Origin: Panicum virgatum
Lineage: Eukaryota > Streptophyta > Magnoliopsida > Poales > Poaceae
DNA: 64,000 nucleotides
Direction: 5' to 3'
NCBI RefSeq assembly: GCF_016808335.1
Contig: NC_053141.1
Location: forward strand, 3,361,326 to 3,425,325
Position 1 is the first letter of the stretch; the number at the start of each line of letters is the position of its first letter. Shown here one piece after another: positions 22,383-33,478 of this stretch. A program made the position numbers and the translations under genes. The notes below the pieces were generated by a model, which was given only the letters and a program-made list of their open reading frames with translations, was not told the origin of the DNA and made no database searches.

Positions 22383-22543
22383 TAGGGGTGGCAAAGGCAA
22401 GTCAAATTTGGCTAAATAATCTAAGGGTCGGATCCTAAAAGAATCGAGCTCTAATCCTATATAATTTTCAGCTAAAAAATTAAAATGTCAAGTTGGGCTG
22501 TGAAGTGACCACTAATTAAGATCATGACCTATTACCACCCCTA
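22383..22543. mobile_element. hAT-type MITE, 161 bp, unit A
   Basis: The ends are TAGGGGTGGCAA and, reverse-complemented, TAGGGGTGGTAA. The 8-bp TSD CCTCCAGC is perfect on both sides (22375-22382, 22544-22551). No coding capacity. The copy at 46068-46228 in unit B is the duplicated equivalent. Confidence 0.85.
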
Positions 22544-22551
22544 CCTCCAGC

Positions 22552-22766
22552 ACACATGCGTGAGAAGCCACGAGGATTAGGATGATGCACGTGGGCTCGA
22601 GAGCTTCCCTTGTTTCGTTACAGGGCCAATACGCCGAGTTGTTGTCACGGCGAGGGAGTTCGGGAGGTCTTGATGCATATATCGGCTATTGACTGGCCCA
22701 TAGCATATATCGGCACCGACAATCCGACATAGCAGTTTAGCTATTTAAGGTGTACGGTGTACTAGG
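22552..22766. other. Spacer with repeated GCATATATCGGC, unit A
   Basis: No gene or element ends seen. GCATATATCGGC occurs twice (about 22675 and 22701), and the block leads into the Copia-type LTR. Confidence 0.35.
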
Positions 22767-23640
22767 TGAAAGTGATCGGGTGATCTAGTCTAAGAGGGGG
22801 AGGGGGTGAATTAGGCACTAATAAAAATTTAGACCTATGGCTCCAACTAGTTTGCACAAAATTTAAACTAAAACATGCTATTAATATGTGCAACTAGATT
22901 GTTCTAGTGTAAAACCCCTATCCCAAAAGAGTTTAGCAACCTATAGCCTTTCCTATCAAGAAACTATTCTATGAAAGTAAAGGCATACAAATTACTAGAA
23001 TGAAATGCGGAAGCTTAAAGAGCGGGATATGAGATAGCAAACTCTTGACGCAGGTGTTTATCCCGTGGTTCGGTTAGCCACAAAGGCACATCTACATCCA
23101 CGTTGTTGTAGCACTCACTAAGAGTATTGCTACTCGGCCACCAAGTCTCTTCCGTGAACAGAATCACGGTCACCTTGGCCCCGGGTTCCACTAAGGAGCT
23201 TCTCCACAAAGGATGGGGTCTCCACATCCCCCGCACAAAGGTGTCGTCGCCGCTCCACACCAAGTAGGAGGGTCGATGATGTTGCCGGCGAGCTTCACGC
23301 TCCAAGGTGCCGGCGCACCAAGCTCTTGTTTTGGTTCGCTAAAGAACCACAGCACAAAGGCTTAAGGCCTTGCAATCTCACTTACTAAGAGTTAATCCTT
23401 TACACAACACTCTCAAAATGTGCTAAGGGCTAAGGATATGATCTTGATGCTTTTGTATGGCTTAGAGATGTTCTTGGGTGTGTGTGGGATGTCCAACAAC
23501 TCCAGCAATCTTCAAATGGCCGGGGTGAGGCGTATATATAGGCCACCAAGTCTTGTAGCCGTTGCTCCAACGGTTAGCTGAAATACTAGCAAATACATTA
23601 CAAATTTGTGACACTTTACAAAAATGCTATTTAACATGCG
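22767..23640 (-). repeat. Probable solo LTR of a Copia-type element, unit A
   Basis: On the minus strand a TATA box (GGCCTATATATACGCC at about 23530-23545) is followed by a leader and a terminal block that ends ...AATTCACCCCCTCCCCCTCTTAGACTAG...CTTTCA, the usual 3' end of a class of grass Copia LTRs. A possible start TGTTAAATAGC lies at about 23634. No internal domain, PBS or second LTR was found, which suggests a solo LTR. A matching TSD was not found, so the ends are approximate. Confidence 0.5.
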
Positions 23641-23755
23641 TATGTTCTGTAGATGATATGTACACAATCTAGTCTGCAGCTGACGAGCCTTTTGGACGTT
23701 GAGGTGGGTCCTGTCGGTCAATGAATGGCCTACAGCTAGCCCTTGGAGCAGCCCA

Positions 23756-23881
23756 CCAAGGCGTGCGGCTTCTCCTAAAACGGCTGGTGAAACAGCTTCT
23801 TAGGTTAAAACTATTTTGAAAAATAGTTGGCAAAACAGTGAGGTGGAGGTGAAGCCGACCGAAACCACGTTTTGTGGCTTC
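23756..23881. mobile_element. Truncated hAT-like MITE, unit A
   Basis: The left part of the element complete at 47441-47693 in unit B. The deletion of about 730 bp removed its right half, so only one terminus remains here. Confidence 0.55.
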
Positions 23882-23883
23882 TT

Positions 23884-24362
23884 ATGTACATTTGCTGAGG
23901 GACATTGTACCCACTATTTTATTCTATTTAATTGCAGAGTGATGTTAAAAGACGAATTTACCCCTAGTGACTTATCCTCTCCTGCAGCACTATTTTTTTC
24001 TCGCGCCTCTCAAACCAGCTACAGTGCGCCATACGTCCTGGCCGGAGCTCCCTGCACAAGGGAAGGCGGACGTGGACGGGCCGGCGGCCAGCTCTCCCTG
24101 CACGGCACGCGCAATGGAGGGGTGGACACGGACGGGCCGGCGACGCTCCCAAACGCGGTACGCAAGGGTGGGGAGGAGTGGCGGACGGGCCGGTCGACCG
24201 GCGGTGCTGAAGGACAGGCCGGCGGCGCTCCCAGCGCGGCGCGCGTGCGAGGGAGGGACGGACGGCCAACGTGGCACGGGCCGGCGGCGATCCCAGCGCC
24301 GCTCGCGAGGGAGGGGCGGACGGGCCGGCAGCGCTCCAGCGCGGCGCGAGGTACGAGACGGG
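23884..24362. other. GC-rich block with degenerate tandem repeats, unit A
   Basis: From about 24010 to 24355 the sequence is very GC-rich with degenerate units of about 50-60 bp containing GGACGGGCCGGCGGCG.TCCCAGCGC. Several overlapping frames exist on both strands (up to 244 codons at 23816-24550), but they are composition artefacts without a domain. This block and the Ds-like element lie inside a larger inverted-terminus structure that is complete only in unit B. Confidence 0.4.
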
Positions 24363-24363
24363 C

Positions 24364-24889
24364 AAAGGATGAAAACGGACGGACAAAATCCCGTCAAGTC
24401 CCGCACATATTTCTATATTTATTCCGCCTATTTTCGTATTTACAGAAAAATGTGAAAACAGGACGGGAAGCGGAAAGGGGTGTATCCCGCCCGTATTTGC
24501 AGGATCCCGTTTTTAGCCGGGATAATCCCGTATTAGTCCCATATTTATAAAATATGATAAAATTTTAATTGGCACACCATATATCCTCTCTTGTTCCTCA
24601 ACATCAATTGGTGTACTTCATGATTTAATCATAGGAAACATGAAACATTGATCATATTTTTAGAAAAATAGCTTATGCAAAAGTGTGTATAGTGTTATAT
24701 TCATGGAAGGTATATGGTGATTAAATAATAATGCATTCCAGTAAATTTTCCGGTTCCCGCCCATTTCCGTAACCCGTATATCCCGTTGTCGCTCCCGTTC
24801 CCGGCTGTTCCGCTCTCGTTCCCGTTTTCTGTAATAAAATACGGAAACGGAAATGGTTAAGGGGTTTTCCCGTCCGTTTTCATCCCTTA
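24364..24889. mobile_element. Ds-like non-autonomous hAT (Ac family), unit A
   Basis: The left end contains GGATGAAAACGGACGG (24367-24382) and the right end its exact complement (24870-24885), as in Ac/Ds termini with GGGATGAAA. Inside, CCCGT, CCGTA and ACGGAAACGG motifs are dense near both ends, as in Ac subterminal regions. No coding capacity. An 8-bp TSD was not recognised, so the ends may have decayed. Confidence 0.7.
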
Positions 24890-26660
24890 AGGAGGAAAAT
24901 TCCTATAGCTTTCTATTAAAATCTAATATTATAACGGGTTCGGTGTCCTGCAGCAAATTACCATTCTCGAGCGATGTCTTCCAACAACAGCAAGGACATC
25001 ATTTTTTAGTGGCTTGTGGCAAAAATCAACTTTGAACGGTGTTCGCTGGCCAATTTTTTCCTTTCATTTTTGCTGCTCGAGGATCAGGTATACGCTTCCT
25101 TCCCACAGATTTTGTTCATTTACCAATCATATTAGTTTATCATCATAACGTCGAAACATGCTCCTGACATGTTGATGACCAATGTTCCCGTGGACGCAAG
25201 TAAACGTAAATCATGTTGCAAAAAAAAGTGTATTTTTAAGCTAGGCAAAATATTAGGATGGTCTCGGATAAGCATGGGTGACTTCAGCAATAGATGCACA
25301 AAAACCCATGGCACTTGGTGAAAGTGCAGATCCATCTGATTGTGGTTTGAGAGTTCATGGTGAAAATTTTTTAGTACACATGTAAATGTATCTTTGATGA
25401 TAGAGTAAAATGCACCGCCAAACCTTAAACTTGGCTCGGGGTGTCATCCAGGTCCAGAAACTTTCAAAATGCACATTCAAACCCTTAAACTTGCTAATCG
25501 TATCATGTGAGGTCCAAATCACAGTTATTTAAACTACAAAAGTTATATAATTTATTCAAATAAAGAATATATACAGGCAAAAAAGATCATAACACATTTA
25601 CTCAAATACAAAAGATATGTATAAAATTTTGTAGGAAAACGAATATATGCCAAAATTTGTAAAATAAATCAGAAAATTAAAAAGAATAAATTTAGGAGGA
25701 AACATTGGAAAAAAATATTTGGACATAATTTTTTGAAATAAAAATTTAAAAATCTAAGACTTGAACGAAAAAAATTAAAAATAAAATTTGGATCCACATT
25801 TAAGCTCCACATCAGCATAAATATTTCAGCTTTATAACTTAAAAATAATAATTAGTAAGTTTGTAGAGCTGAATGTGCATTTTGGAAATTTGGGAACCTA
25901 ATTGACACTACAAGTCGTCAAACTTTTCAAACAGGTTATTTAGAATATAGATGATCCATTTTGCATACATGAACTTAGGTGGGTTCTATATGATTAGTAT
26001 TAACCAATTTTTAAAACGGTCAAACATTTTGTAGACATGTACAGAATCTAGTAGCCGACAGGCCTTTTTGGGCCTTGAGGTGGGCTCTGTTTGTCAATGG
26101 ATGCGAACGGCTTTAGGAACCAGCCCACATAAGTGCCACATACTAGGCGCCAATAAGCAGACTATCGCCAGCCCAAAGCCAATAGCCAGAACCAAAATCG
26201 AATTTATCATATTAACACCTGTCTTTACAATTTTTAGTAAAACAGTATTATTTTTAAAAAAATATTCATTTTTCAGTCAGCCCGAAAGATCAACAAATGA
26301 GCTAAGTTTCAGATGATGATGACGTGCAAAGATCCTGCTACGCATTCTCTGCACTACCATGACATTCAGGCTAAAACGTCGAGAAAAATAGGGGGGCATA
26401 AACAGGACAGCATGTACAGGCAACAAACATTTATGGTGCTGATTATTTGTAGAGTACATTTCAACATACAACAGCACAAATACAATGAAGAGACTGCAGC
26501 ACAGTTAAGGAGCTAAAGTCTGCTGAACAGCCTGCCGAAGAAGAACACTGCAGGAACAGATGAGTGGGCACACATGCATACAAGCTCCTGAATCATAACA
26601 CTTTTTTTGCAGCCTCGAGGATCGCGTATACGGTGCCTTCCCACTGATTTTGTCTATTAA
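24890..26660. other. AT-rich region with MITE-like block and decayed 3' flank of the hAT-derived gene, unit A
   Basis: No gene. Positions 25400-25910 look like a decayed MITE (AAAATGCACC...AACCTTAAACTTGG at the left, GTGCATTTTGGAAATT.GG at the right). From about 25915 to 26660 the sequence aligns with 52430-53148, the DNA 3' of the intact hAT-derived gene. Shared landmarks are CATTTTGCATACATG, GTAGACATGTACA.AATCTAGT, GGCCTTGAGGTGGGCT, AACAGCACAAATACAATGAAGAGAC and TTCCCACTGATTTTGTC. Confidence 0.55.
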
Positions 26661-26665
26661 TTCTA

Positions 26666-27028
26666 TTAATAACCACGAATCCTGCTCCTGACATGTGCGA
26701 TCTGATCAGAAGTTAGCTTACTGCATGTGGGCATGGCGAGGGCGTCCCTTGCCATCCGAGCCACCGTTAGGTACCGAACCGAGCCGTGAACCTTCCACCA
26801 GTTGAGAATGTCAAAATCCTGTATTGTTCGATCGGCAGGACTATCTTGCAGGTAACGATCGAGTTCCGTCTCGGCTTGTGCATGACTATCATCCCATGAT
26901 TGCTCTAATGGAGTAGTGCTGCTGTCCACGGCGGCCATCTCCACAATCCTGCCATCTGAAACTTCAACGTCATCTTCAGTGTCATCATCATCTTCTTCCA
27001 TGTCGTCGTCATATTCAATGGAATTGGT
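26666..27028 (-). pseudogene. 3' remnant of the hAT-derived gene, unit A, first part
   Basis: Minus-strand frame of 111 codons matching the C terminus of the intact gene at 53149-55119: the acidic linker (MEEDDDDTEDD), the hAT C-terminal dimerisation segment (ELDRYLQD...DFDILNWWKVHGSVRYLTVARMARDALAMP) and the same unusual tail ending RIRGY. The Copia element interrupts it at 27028; the upstream part continues at 33479. The gene body 5' of this is absent. Confidence 0.85.
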
Positions 27029-28009
27029 TGTTAGATATAATGTGCATTTGGGCCATTAATATTTAATAAATCTAATAAAACTCTATGGTCCAATATTGCA
27101 CATTAAGTGGTTTAATTGTGAGCGTGGACATGCATGGCAAATAAACGGACGGGCATGGCCTAATTCTTGTCACTAATTATGGGAGTTATCAACCAAAATT
27201 AGTGATGCATGTATTGCTGCATGCTCTGGTGCATGTGGTCACTAATTACGGGAGTTACTAACCAAATTAGTGATGCATGCATTGCTGCATGCATGCTCTT
27301 GTGCAAGCGCTGCTACATGCGTGAGAGACTTATCGTCTCCTCTGGTAGCTGTGGGCGGCTTCTGGCCTTCTGTCTTCCTTTGCTATAAGTCAAGTAGACC
27401 ACCTTCAGTTAAAAGCTTGCAACAATCACAATCCAGCTGCACTTTGAGTTTTTCCCGTTCCGTCTCCTGCGCGCACACGAGATGGAAGAGTAGGCCTCCG
27501 AAACGTCTCCATCCGCTGGGTTCACCTGCTCGGGTGAGGACGGCAATCACGTTTTTGGGGAGTGTCAGCGGCGGCACGACTACTCGTTTCTGTTCCCTGT
27601 TCCTGGCGGCGACGTCAACTTCTTCCTGTTCGGGCGACGGCGCGGCACGACTTCTTCCTGGCGCTAGGCGAACGAGCGGGATCTTCACAGCAACTTTTCT
27701 GCACTGCACCAAGCGGGACGACTACATCGACAAAGCACCATGTCGCTTTCGGGTGCTTCTGGCTCTGCCGCTGGGTATGCCGATTTAATTCTGAAAATCA
27801 ATAATTTTGTGTCTAGTGTCTACAGCATGTTTAACGTGTTTTTATTGAGAAATATCACATGTCATGTCTTGCTGTTTGGCACTGGAATATTTTTCATGAT
27901 GATGTTGATGATGTATTATTTGGACAAGCACATATATGATATCATGTTAATCTTTCTTGCATCATTTTTATGGAATAAATTAAACATGAATTTGCCTAGA
28001 TTTCTAACA
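27029..28009 (+). repeat. Copia 5' LTR
   Basis: 981 bp. It contains a direct duplication of about 65 bp (GTCACTAATTA.GGGAGTTA...AATTAGTGATGCATG, at about 27170 and 27238) with TGCATGC motifs, upstream of a TATA-like CTATAAG at 27383-27389. The duplication may act as an enhancer repeat; this is an inference. The sequence ends firmly at TAACA because the 3' LTR is followed there by the TSD. Confidence 0.93.
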
Positions 28010-29446
28010 ATCCAAAAACGTGATTATAGGCAATTTTCCTCTGTTGGCTTTGCGAGTATGTTGAAACCACCGCCGTTTGAGGGCACTCACTATAAAAGAT
28101 GGCGCCAGAAAACTATTCTGTGGTTGTCCTCTATGCGTTGCTTTTATGTGGTGACTGAGATACCTGCCACTGTTCGAACCGTTGATGAGCAACGTCAGTT
28201 CGATCATGATGACACCAATTGTAGGGGTGGCTTGCTGAGCGTCATTGGAGATTCTCTCATTGATGCATATATTCAGCTTCCAACTGGTAAGACTATTTGG
28301 GATGCTCTTGAGGCCCGTTACGGCATTTCTGACACCGGTTCTGAGTTGTACGTCATGGAGCAGTTCCATGACTATCGGATGGTTGAGAACCGTCCGGTAG
28401 TCGAACAGGCTCATGAAATACAGGCACTGGTGAAGGAACTTGAGCTGTTTGGGTGTGCGCTTCCCGACAAGTTTGTGGCGGGTTGCATGATTGCAAAGCT
28501 GCCACAATCTTGGACTGACTTTGCAACTTCTCTGAAACATAAGAGGCAAGAATTTAGCACTGCTGAGCTTGTTGGGACTCTTGATGTTGAGGACAAGGCT
28601 AGAGCAAAAGATGTCAAAGGCAAGAAGATTGTTGAGGGGAGTTCTAGCGCACATGTGGTGCAAAAGAATCGTCCCAAACCACATAAAAAGAAATTTCAGC
28701 AAGAGCTTAAGCAGAAGCCCTCCACTTCTTTCAAGAAGGGAAAAAAGATGACTAAGGAAAAGATGAATTGTTTCACCTGTGGCAAGACTGGGCACTTTGC
28801 AAGAGAGTGTCCTGAGGCTAAATGGAAGCCTCCTGCACAGAAATCAGTCAACACCGTTGAGACTGAAGCTGCAACTTCTGGGTATGGTAAATTTTTACCT
28901 TTTGCATTTTCAGTTTGTTATTCACCTGATTGGTGGGTTGATACCGGTGCAAATATTCATGTGTGTGCTGATTTTTCCTTGTTTTCTTTTTACCAGACCG
29001 GGCGGGCTGCCTCCTTGCTGATGGGGAATGGAGCGCGTGCAGCTGTTCATGGTGTTGGTACGGTCGATCTGAAACTTACTTCGGGAAAGACCGTGCAGCT
29101 CAAGAACGTGCATCATGTCCCCTCAATAAAGAACTTGATTAGTGGCTCCTTACTCTGTCGTGAAGGTTATAAGCTAGTATTTGAATCCAATAAATGTGTT
29201 GTTTCTAAATATGGAACTTTTGTTGGAAAAGGCTATGAGAGCGGAGGCTTGTTCCGCTTGTCTTTGGTTGATACTTGCTTTAAATCTGTGAACAATGTGG
29301 TTAGTAATGTTGAGACTAATATTTGGCATTCGAGGTTATGTCATGTTAATGTTGGTTGCATGTCTCGCTTAGCTAGTTTGAATTTAATTCCTAAATTTGA
29401 TGTGGTCAAAAATTCAAAGTGCCATGTGTGTGTTGAAGCAAAATAA
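27740..29446 (+). CDS. Copia gag, protease and start of integrase (read-through from LTR)
   Basis: The open frame begins inside the 5' LTR with about 90 hydrophobic codons unlike gag. The authentic gag probably starts near MLKPPPFEGTHYKRW (about 28058). In order it shows the capsid-like region (to about codon 290), a CCHC zinc knuckle (CFTCGKTGHFAREC), a protease with the catalytic WWVDTGA, and the HHCC GAG-pre-integrase motif (WHSRLCH...CHVC). The products package the RNA and mature the polyprotein. The frame ends at a TAA at 29444-29446, one base change away from a sense codon, and continues in the same frame in the next segment. Confidence 0.9.
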   Translation: MSLSGASGSAAGYADLILKINNFVSSVYSMFNVFLLRNITCHVLLFGTGIFFMMMLMMYYLDKHIYDIMLIFLASFLWNKLNMNLPRFLTIQKRDYRQFSSVGFASMLKPPPFEGTHYKRWRQKTILWLSSMRCFYVVTEIPATVRTVDEQRQFDHDDTNCRGGLLSVIGDSLIDAYIQLPTGKTIWDALEARYGISDTGSELYVMEQFHDYRMVENRPVVEQAHEIQALVKELELFGCALPDKFVAGCMIAKLPQSWTDFATSLKHKRQEFSTAELVGTLDVEDKARAKDVKGKKIVEGSSSAHVVQKNRPKPHKKKFQQELKQKPSTSFKKGKKMTKEKMNCFTCGKTGHFARECPEAKWKPPAQKSVNTVETEAATSGYGKFLPFAFSVCYSPDWWVDTGANIHVCADFSLFSFYQTGRAASLLMGNGARAAVHGVGTVDLKLTSGKTVQLKNVHHVPSIKNLISGSLLCREGYKLVFESNKCVVSKYGTFVGKGYESGGLFRLSLVDTCFKSVNNVVSNVETNIWHSRLCHVNVGCMSRLASLNLIPKFDVVKNSKCHVCVEAK

Positions 29447-31942
29447 CCTCGCAAGCCTCACAAGGCTGCTGCGGCGAGAGAGTTGGCACCGCTTGAATTA
29501 ATTCATTCAGATATTTGTGAGATGAATGGAATATTGACCAAAGGTGGCAAGAAATATTTCATGACGCTTATAGATGATTGCACTAGATTTTGCTATGTGT
29601 ATCTGTTAAAAACAAAGGATGAAGCGTTGCATTATTTTAAAATCTATAAGGCTGAGGTAGAAAACCAGCTTGAAAAGAAAATTAAACGGGTACGTTCTGA
29701 TCGCGGTGGAGAATATTTCTCAAATGAGTTTTCTGAGTTTTGCGCGGAGCATGGAATTATTCATGAGAGGACACCACCATACTCACCTCAATCCAATGGG
29801 ATTGCTGAGAGGAAGAACCGTACTCTAACTGATTTGGTTAACGCCATGTTAGAAACTGCGGGACTATCCAAGGAATGGTGGGGTGAGGCGATTTTGACCG
29901 CGTGTCATGTCCTGAATAGGGTGCCCACAAAGAACAAAGAAATTACACCATTCGAGGAATGGGAGAAAAAGAGATTAAATCTCTCCTATCTGCGAACATG
30001 GGGTTGTTTGGCAAAGGTGCATGTGCCAATTAACAAGAAACGAAAGCTTGGACCCAAAACCGTTGACTGTGTTTTTCTTGGTTATGCTATACACAGCGTG
30101 GGTTATAGATTCTTGATAATAAATTCCAAAATACCGGATATATATGAGGGTACTATCATGGAATCAAGAGATGCAACATTTTTTGAAGATGAATTTCCCA
30201 TGAAAAATACACCTAGCATTTCTAGTCATAATTCTATTTCTTCTGAGGATGTCCATGAACTGATAAATAATGATGATTTTGAAACTCATGTGGAAACTCC
30301 TGAGGAGGACAATAATACAGTCACTCGAAAAAGCAAGAGACAAAGGATTGCAAAATCCTTTGGTGATGACTTTATTATATACCTCGCGGAAAACACTCCC
30401 ACAACCATTGCCGAGGCATATTCATCTATTGATGCTGACTTATGGAAGGAAGCAGTGCAAAGTGAGATGGATTCTATTATGTCTAATGGGACCTGGGAAG
30501 TGGTTGATCGTCCTTATGGATGTAAACCTGTGGGGTGTAAATGGGTGTTCAAAAAGAAAATGAGGCATGATGGTACTGTTGAGAAGTACAAGGCAAGGCT
30601 AGTTGCTAAAGGCTATACACAAAAGGAAGGAGAGGACTATTTTGACACTTATTCACCAGTTGCCCGACTGACCACCATACGTGTGCTAATATCCTTGGCT
30701 GCCTCACACGGTCTTCTCATTCATCAGATGGATGTTAAGACAGCTTTCTTGAACGGAGAGCTTGAGGAAGAGATCTATATGGATCAGCCTGATGAATTTG
30801 TGGCAAAAGGTCAAGAGGGTAAGGTGTGTAAGCTGCTAAAATCCTTATACGGCCTAAAGCAAGCACCAAAGCAATGGCATGAGAAATTTGATAAAACTTT
30901 AACATCAGCCGGCTTTGTGGTGAATGAAGCTGATAAATGTGTATACTATCGGTTCAGTGGAGGTAATTGTGTCATTTTGTGCTTATATGTGGATGACATT
31001 TTGATATTCGGGAATAATGTCGATGTGATCAAAGAAGTGAAGAATTTTTTGTCTAATAATTTTGAGATGAAAGACTTGGGTGAGGCTGATGTTATTCTCA
31101 ACATTAAGCTTTTGAGAGAAGAAGGAAATGGTGGGGTTACTCTTGTGCAGTCCCACTATGTGGAAAAGGTGTTAAATCATTTTGGGTACGATGACTGTTC
31201 ACCAGCTCCAACTCCTTATGACCCAAGCGTGATTTTGAGGAAAAATCGGAAAATTGCAAGAGACCAACTGAGATATTCACAAATAATTGGTTCTCTCATG
31301 TATTTGGCTAGTGCGACCAGGCCTGATATCTCGTTTGCTGTGAGCAAGCTAAGCCGGTTTGTGTCAAATCCGGGAGATATTCACTGGGGTGCTCTTGAGA
31401 GAGTACTACGCTATCTAAAAGGCACAATGAGTTATGGCATTCACTTTACCGGGTATCCAAGGGTACTAGAAGGTTATTGTGATGCTAATTGGATTTCTGA
31501 TGCTGATGAGCTGTATGCCACAAGCGGATATGTGTTCCTGCTTGGAGGTGGCGCTGTTTCCTGGAAGTCTTGCAAGCAGACTATCTTAACGAAGTCTACA
31601 ATGGAAGCAGAACTGACGGCATTGGATACTGCTGGCGCTGAAGCCGAGTGGCTACGTGAGCTCCTTATGGATTTGCCGGTTGTCGAGAAACCTATACCGG
31701 CTATATCCATGAACTGTGACAACCAAACCGTGATAACAAAGGTTAACAGTTCTAAGGACAATATGAAATCTACAAGGCATGTGAAAAGGCGCCTGAAGAC
31801 TGTCAGAAAATTGAGAAACTCCGGAGTAATATCATTGGACTATGTCCATACATCTAATAATCTGGCAGATCAGTTTACTAAGGGTCTATCACGCAATATG
31901 ATAGAAGGTGCATCGAGGGAGTTGGGCTTGAGACCCACTTGA
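29447..31942 (+). CDS. Copia integrase, reverse transcriptase and RNase H
   Basis: Same frame as the preceding segment, about 830 codons without interruption. The integrase core shows all three acidic residues ([30 protein letters not shown]). The RT has WVFKKK, the [10 protein letters not shown] block and the catalytic YVDDI. RNase H has YCDANW, the [12 protein letters not shown]lu and MNCDNQTVI. Together these copy the RNA to DNA and insert it. The full length and conserved catalytic residues fit the very recent insertion. The only clear defect is the stop at 29444. Confidence 0.92.
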   Translation, partial: PRKPHKAAAARELAPLELIHSDICEMNGILTKGGKKYFMTLIDDCTRFCYVYLLKTKDEALHYFKIYKAEVENQLEKKIKRVRSDRGGEYFSNEFSEFCAEHGIIHERTPPYSPQSNGIAERKNRTLTDLVNAMLETAGLSKEWWGEAILTACHVLNRVPTKNKEITPFEEWEKKRLNLSYLRTWGCLAKVHVPINKKRKLGPKTVDCVFLGYAIHSVGYRFLIINSKIPDIYEGTIMESRDATFFEDEFPMKNTPSISSHNSISSEDVHELINNDDFETHVETPEEDNNTVTRKSKRQRIAKSFGDDFIIYLAENTPTTIAEAYSSIDADLWKEAVQSEMDSIMSNGTWEVVDRPYGCKPVGCKWVFKKKMRHDGTVEKYKARLVAKGYTQKEGEDYFDTYSPVARLTTIRVLISLAASHGLLIHQMDVKTAFLNGELEEEIYMDQPDEFVAKGQEGKVCKLLKSLYGLKQAPKQWHEKFDKTLTSAGFVVNEADKCVYYRFSGGNCVILCLYVDDILIFGNNVDVIKEVKNFLSNNFEMKDLGEADVILNIKLLREEGNGGVTLVQSHYVEKVLNHFGYDDCSPAPTPYDPSVILRKNRKIARDQLRYSQIIGSLMYLASATRPDISFAVSKLSRFVSNPGDIHWGALERVLRYLKGTMSYGIHFTGYPRVLEGYCDANWISDADELYATSGYVFLLGGGAVSWKSCKQTILTKSTMEAELTALDTAGAEAEWLRELLMDLPVVEKPIPAISMNCDNQTVITKVNSSKDNMKSTRHVKRRLKTVRKLRNSGVISLDYVHTSNNLADQFTKGLSRNMIEGASRELGLRPT

Positions 31943-32492
31943 AGCCATTCCATAGTGGTAACCTGTCCTTTGTAATCGGAGATCCCGTGAATTAGGATGG
32001 CGAAACAAGCTAGTGGATGGCCGAGGGAGAGACTCCTTAGAATAAAGTCTAGCTCATTTGAGATGCACCGTCTCTCCAATACTGTAAGGGAGGATGATTA
32101 ATTTCTTAATGTGTTCCGAGTGACTTTGTATAGTAGGGATGTTGACCTACAGGACATCCTAAAAGGAACACACCTATATGAGTTCGATTGCTAGTCACAA
32201 TCTATGAGATGTGGGTAATCTCTAAATACTCATGAAAAGGCCAGGAAGTGTGACTTATAAGCTTCAAATAGAGGGAATGCTCTTTGCAGCCTAGTATCAG
32301 TTAAGGATTCTAGCGAAATTCATCTCACACAAAACTGTCAATTCAAGGCTTTGTCCATTGATCAGTTGTGGCTGAATGTAGCTATTATTCTAGATGGATG
32401 TTCAACTTAACAGTCTCCATCGAAACACTGGTATATAAAAGAATTGTGGTTCTGAGATATTTTCGCATTGTACCTTAGAGTTTGGTGGGGAT
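31943..32492 (+). other. Copia 3' internal non-coding region and polypurine tract
   Basis: About 550 bp after the pol stop without a frame. It is typical 3' untranslated DNA of such elements and ends in TTTGGTGGGGAT directly before the 3' LTR. Confidence 0.8.
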
Positions 32493-33473
32493 TGTTAGAT
32501 ATAATGTGCATTTGGGCCATTAATATTTAATAAATCTAATAAAACTCTATGGTCCAATATTGCACATTAAGTGGTTTAATTGTGAGCGTGGACATGCATG
32601 GCAAATAAACGGACGGGCATGGCCTAATTCTTGTCACTAATTATGGGAGTTATCAACCAAAATTAGTGATGCATGTATTGCTGCATGCTCTGGTGCATGT
32701 GGTCACTAATTACGGGAGTTACTAACCAAATTAGTGATGCATGCATTGCTGCATGCATGCTCTTGTGCAAGCGCTGCTACATGCGTGAGAGACTTATCGT
32801 CTCCTCTGGTAGCTGTGGGCGGCTTCTGGCCTTCTGTCTTCCTTTGCTATAAGTCAAGTAGACCACCTTCAGTTAAAAGCTTGCAACAATCACAATCCAG
32901 CTGCACTTTGAGTTTTTCCCGTTCCGTCTCCTGCGCGCACACGAGATGGAAGAGTAGGCCTCCGAAACGTCTCCATCCGCTGGGTTCACCTGCTCGGGTG
33001 AGGACGGCAATCACGTTTTTGGGGAGTGTCAGCGGCGGCACGACTACTCGTTTCTGTTCCCTGTTCCCGGCGGCGACGTCAACTTCTTCCTGTTCGGGCG
33101 ACGGCGCGGCACGACTTCTTCCTGGCGCTAGGCGAACGAGCGGGATCTTCACAGCAACTTTTCTGCACTGCACCAAGCGGGACGACTATATCGACAAAGC
33201 ACCATGTCGCTTTCGGGTGCTTCCGGCTCTGCCGCTGGGTATGCCGATTTAATTCTGAAAATCAATAATTTTGTGTCTAGTGTCTACAGCATGTTTAACG
33301 TGTTTTTATTGAGAAATATCACATGTCATGTCTTGCTGTTTGGCACTGGAATATTTTTCATGATGATGTTGATGATGTATTATTTGGACAAGCACATATA
33401 TGATATCATGTTAATCTTTCTTGCATCATTTTTATGGAATAAATTAAACATGAATTTGCCTAGATTTTTAACA
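32493..33473 (+). repeat. Copia 3' LTR
   Basis: Identical to the 5' LTR except for four single-base differences, near 33068, 33188, 33223 and 33467. It is preceded by the polypurine tract and followed by TSD TTGGT. Confidence 0.93.
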
Positions 33474-33478
33474 TTGGT

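Larger units (their letters stand above)
27029..33473 (+). mobile_element. Young Ty1/Copia retrotransposon, nearly intact
   Basis: Two LTRs of 981 bp (27029-28009 and 32493-33473), TGTTA...TAACA, differ at four positions by direct reading, about 0.4 percent. The 5-bp TSD TTGGT flanks the element (27024-27028, 33474-33478), and unit B keeps the empty site. The interior encodes gag, protease, integrase, RT and RNase H in Copia order in one frame interrupted by a single stop. A polypurine tract (TTTGGTGGGGAT) lies directly before the 3' LTR. There is no TGG-type primer-binding site after the 5' LTR. With the commonly used grass LTR rate (1.3e-8 per site per year) the age would be under 0.2 million years. 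Confidence 0.96.

Noticed and set aside
23816..24550. 244-codon frame and several antisense frames in the GC-rich block
   Set aside because: Composed of degenerate GC tandem repeats. The same region is open in four frames, as expected from composition.
28004..28795. 263-codon minus-strand frame
   Set aside because: It is the shadow of the Copia gag on the opposite strand.
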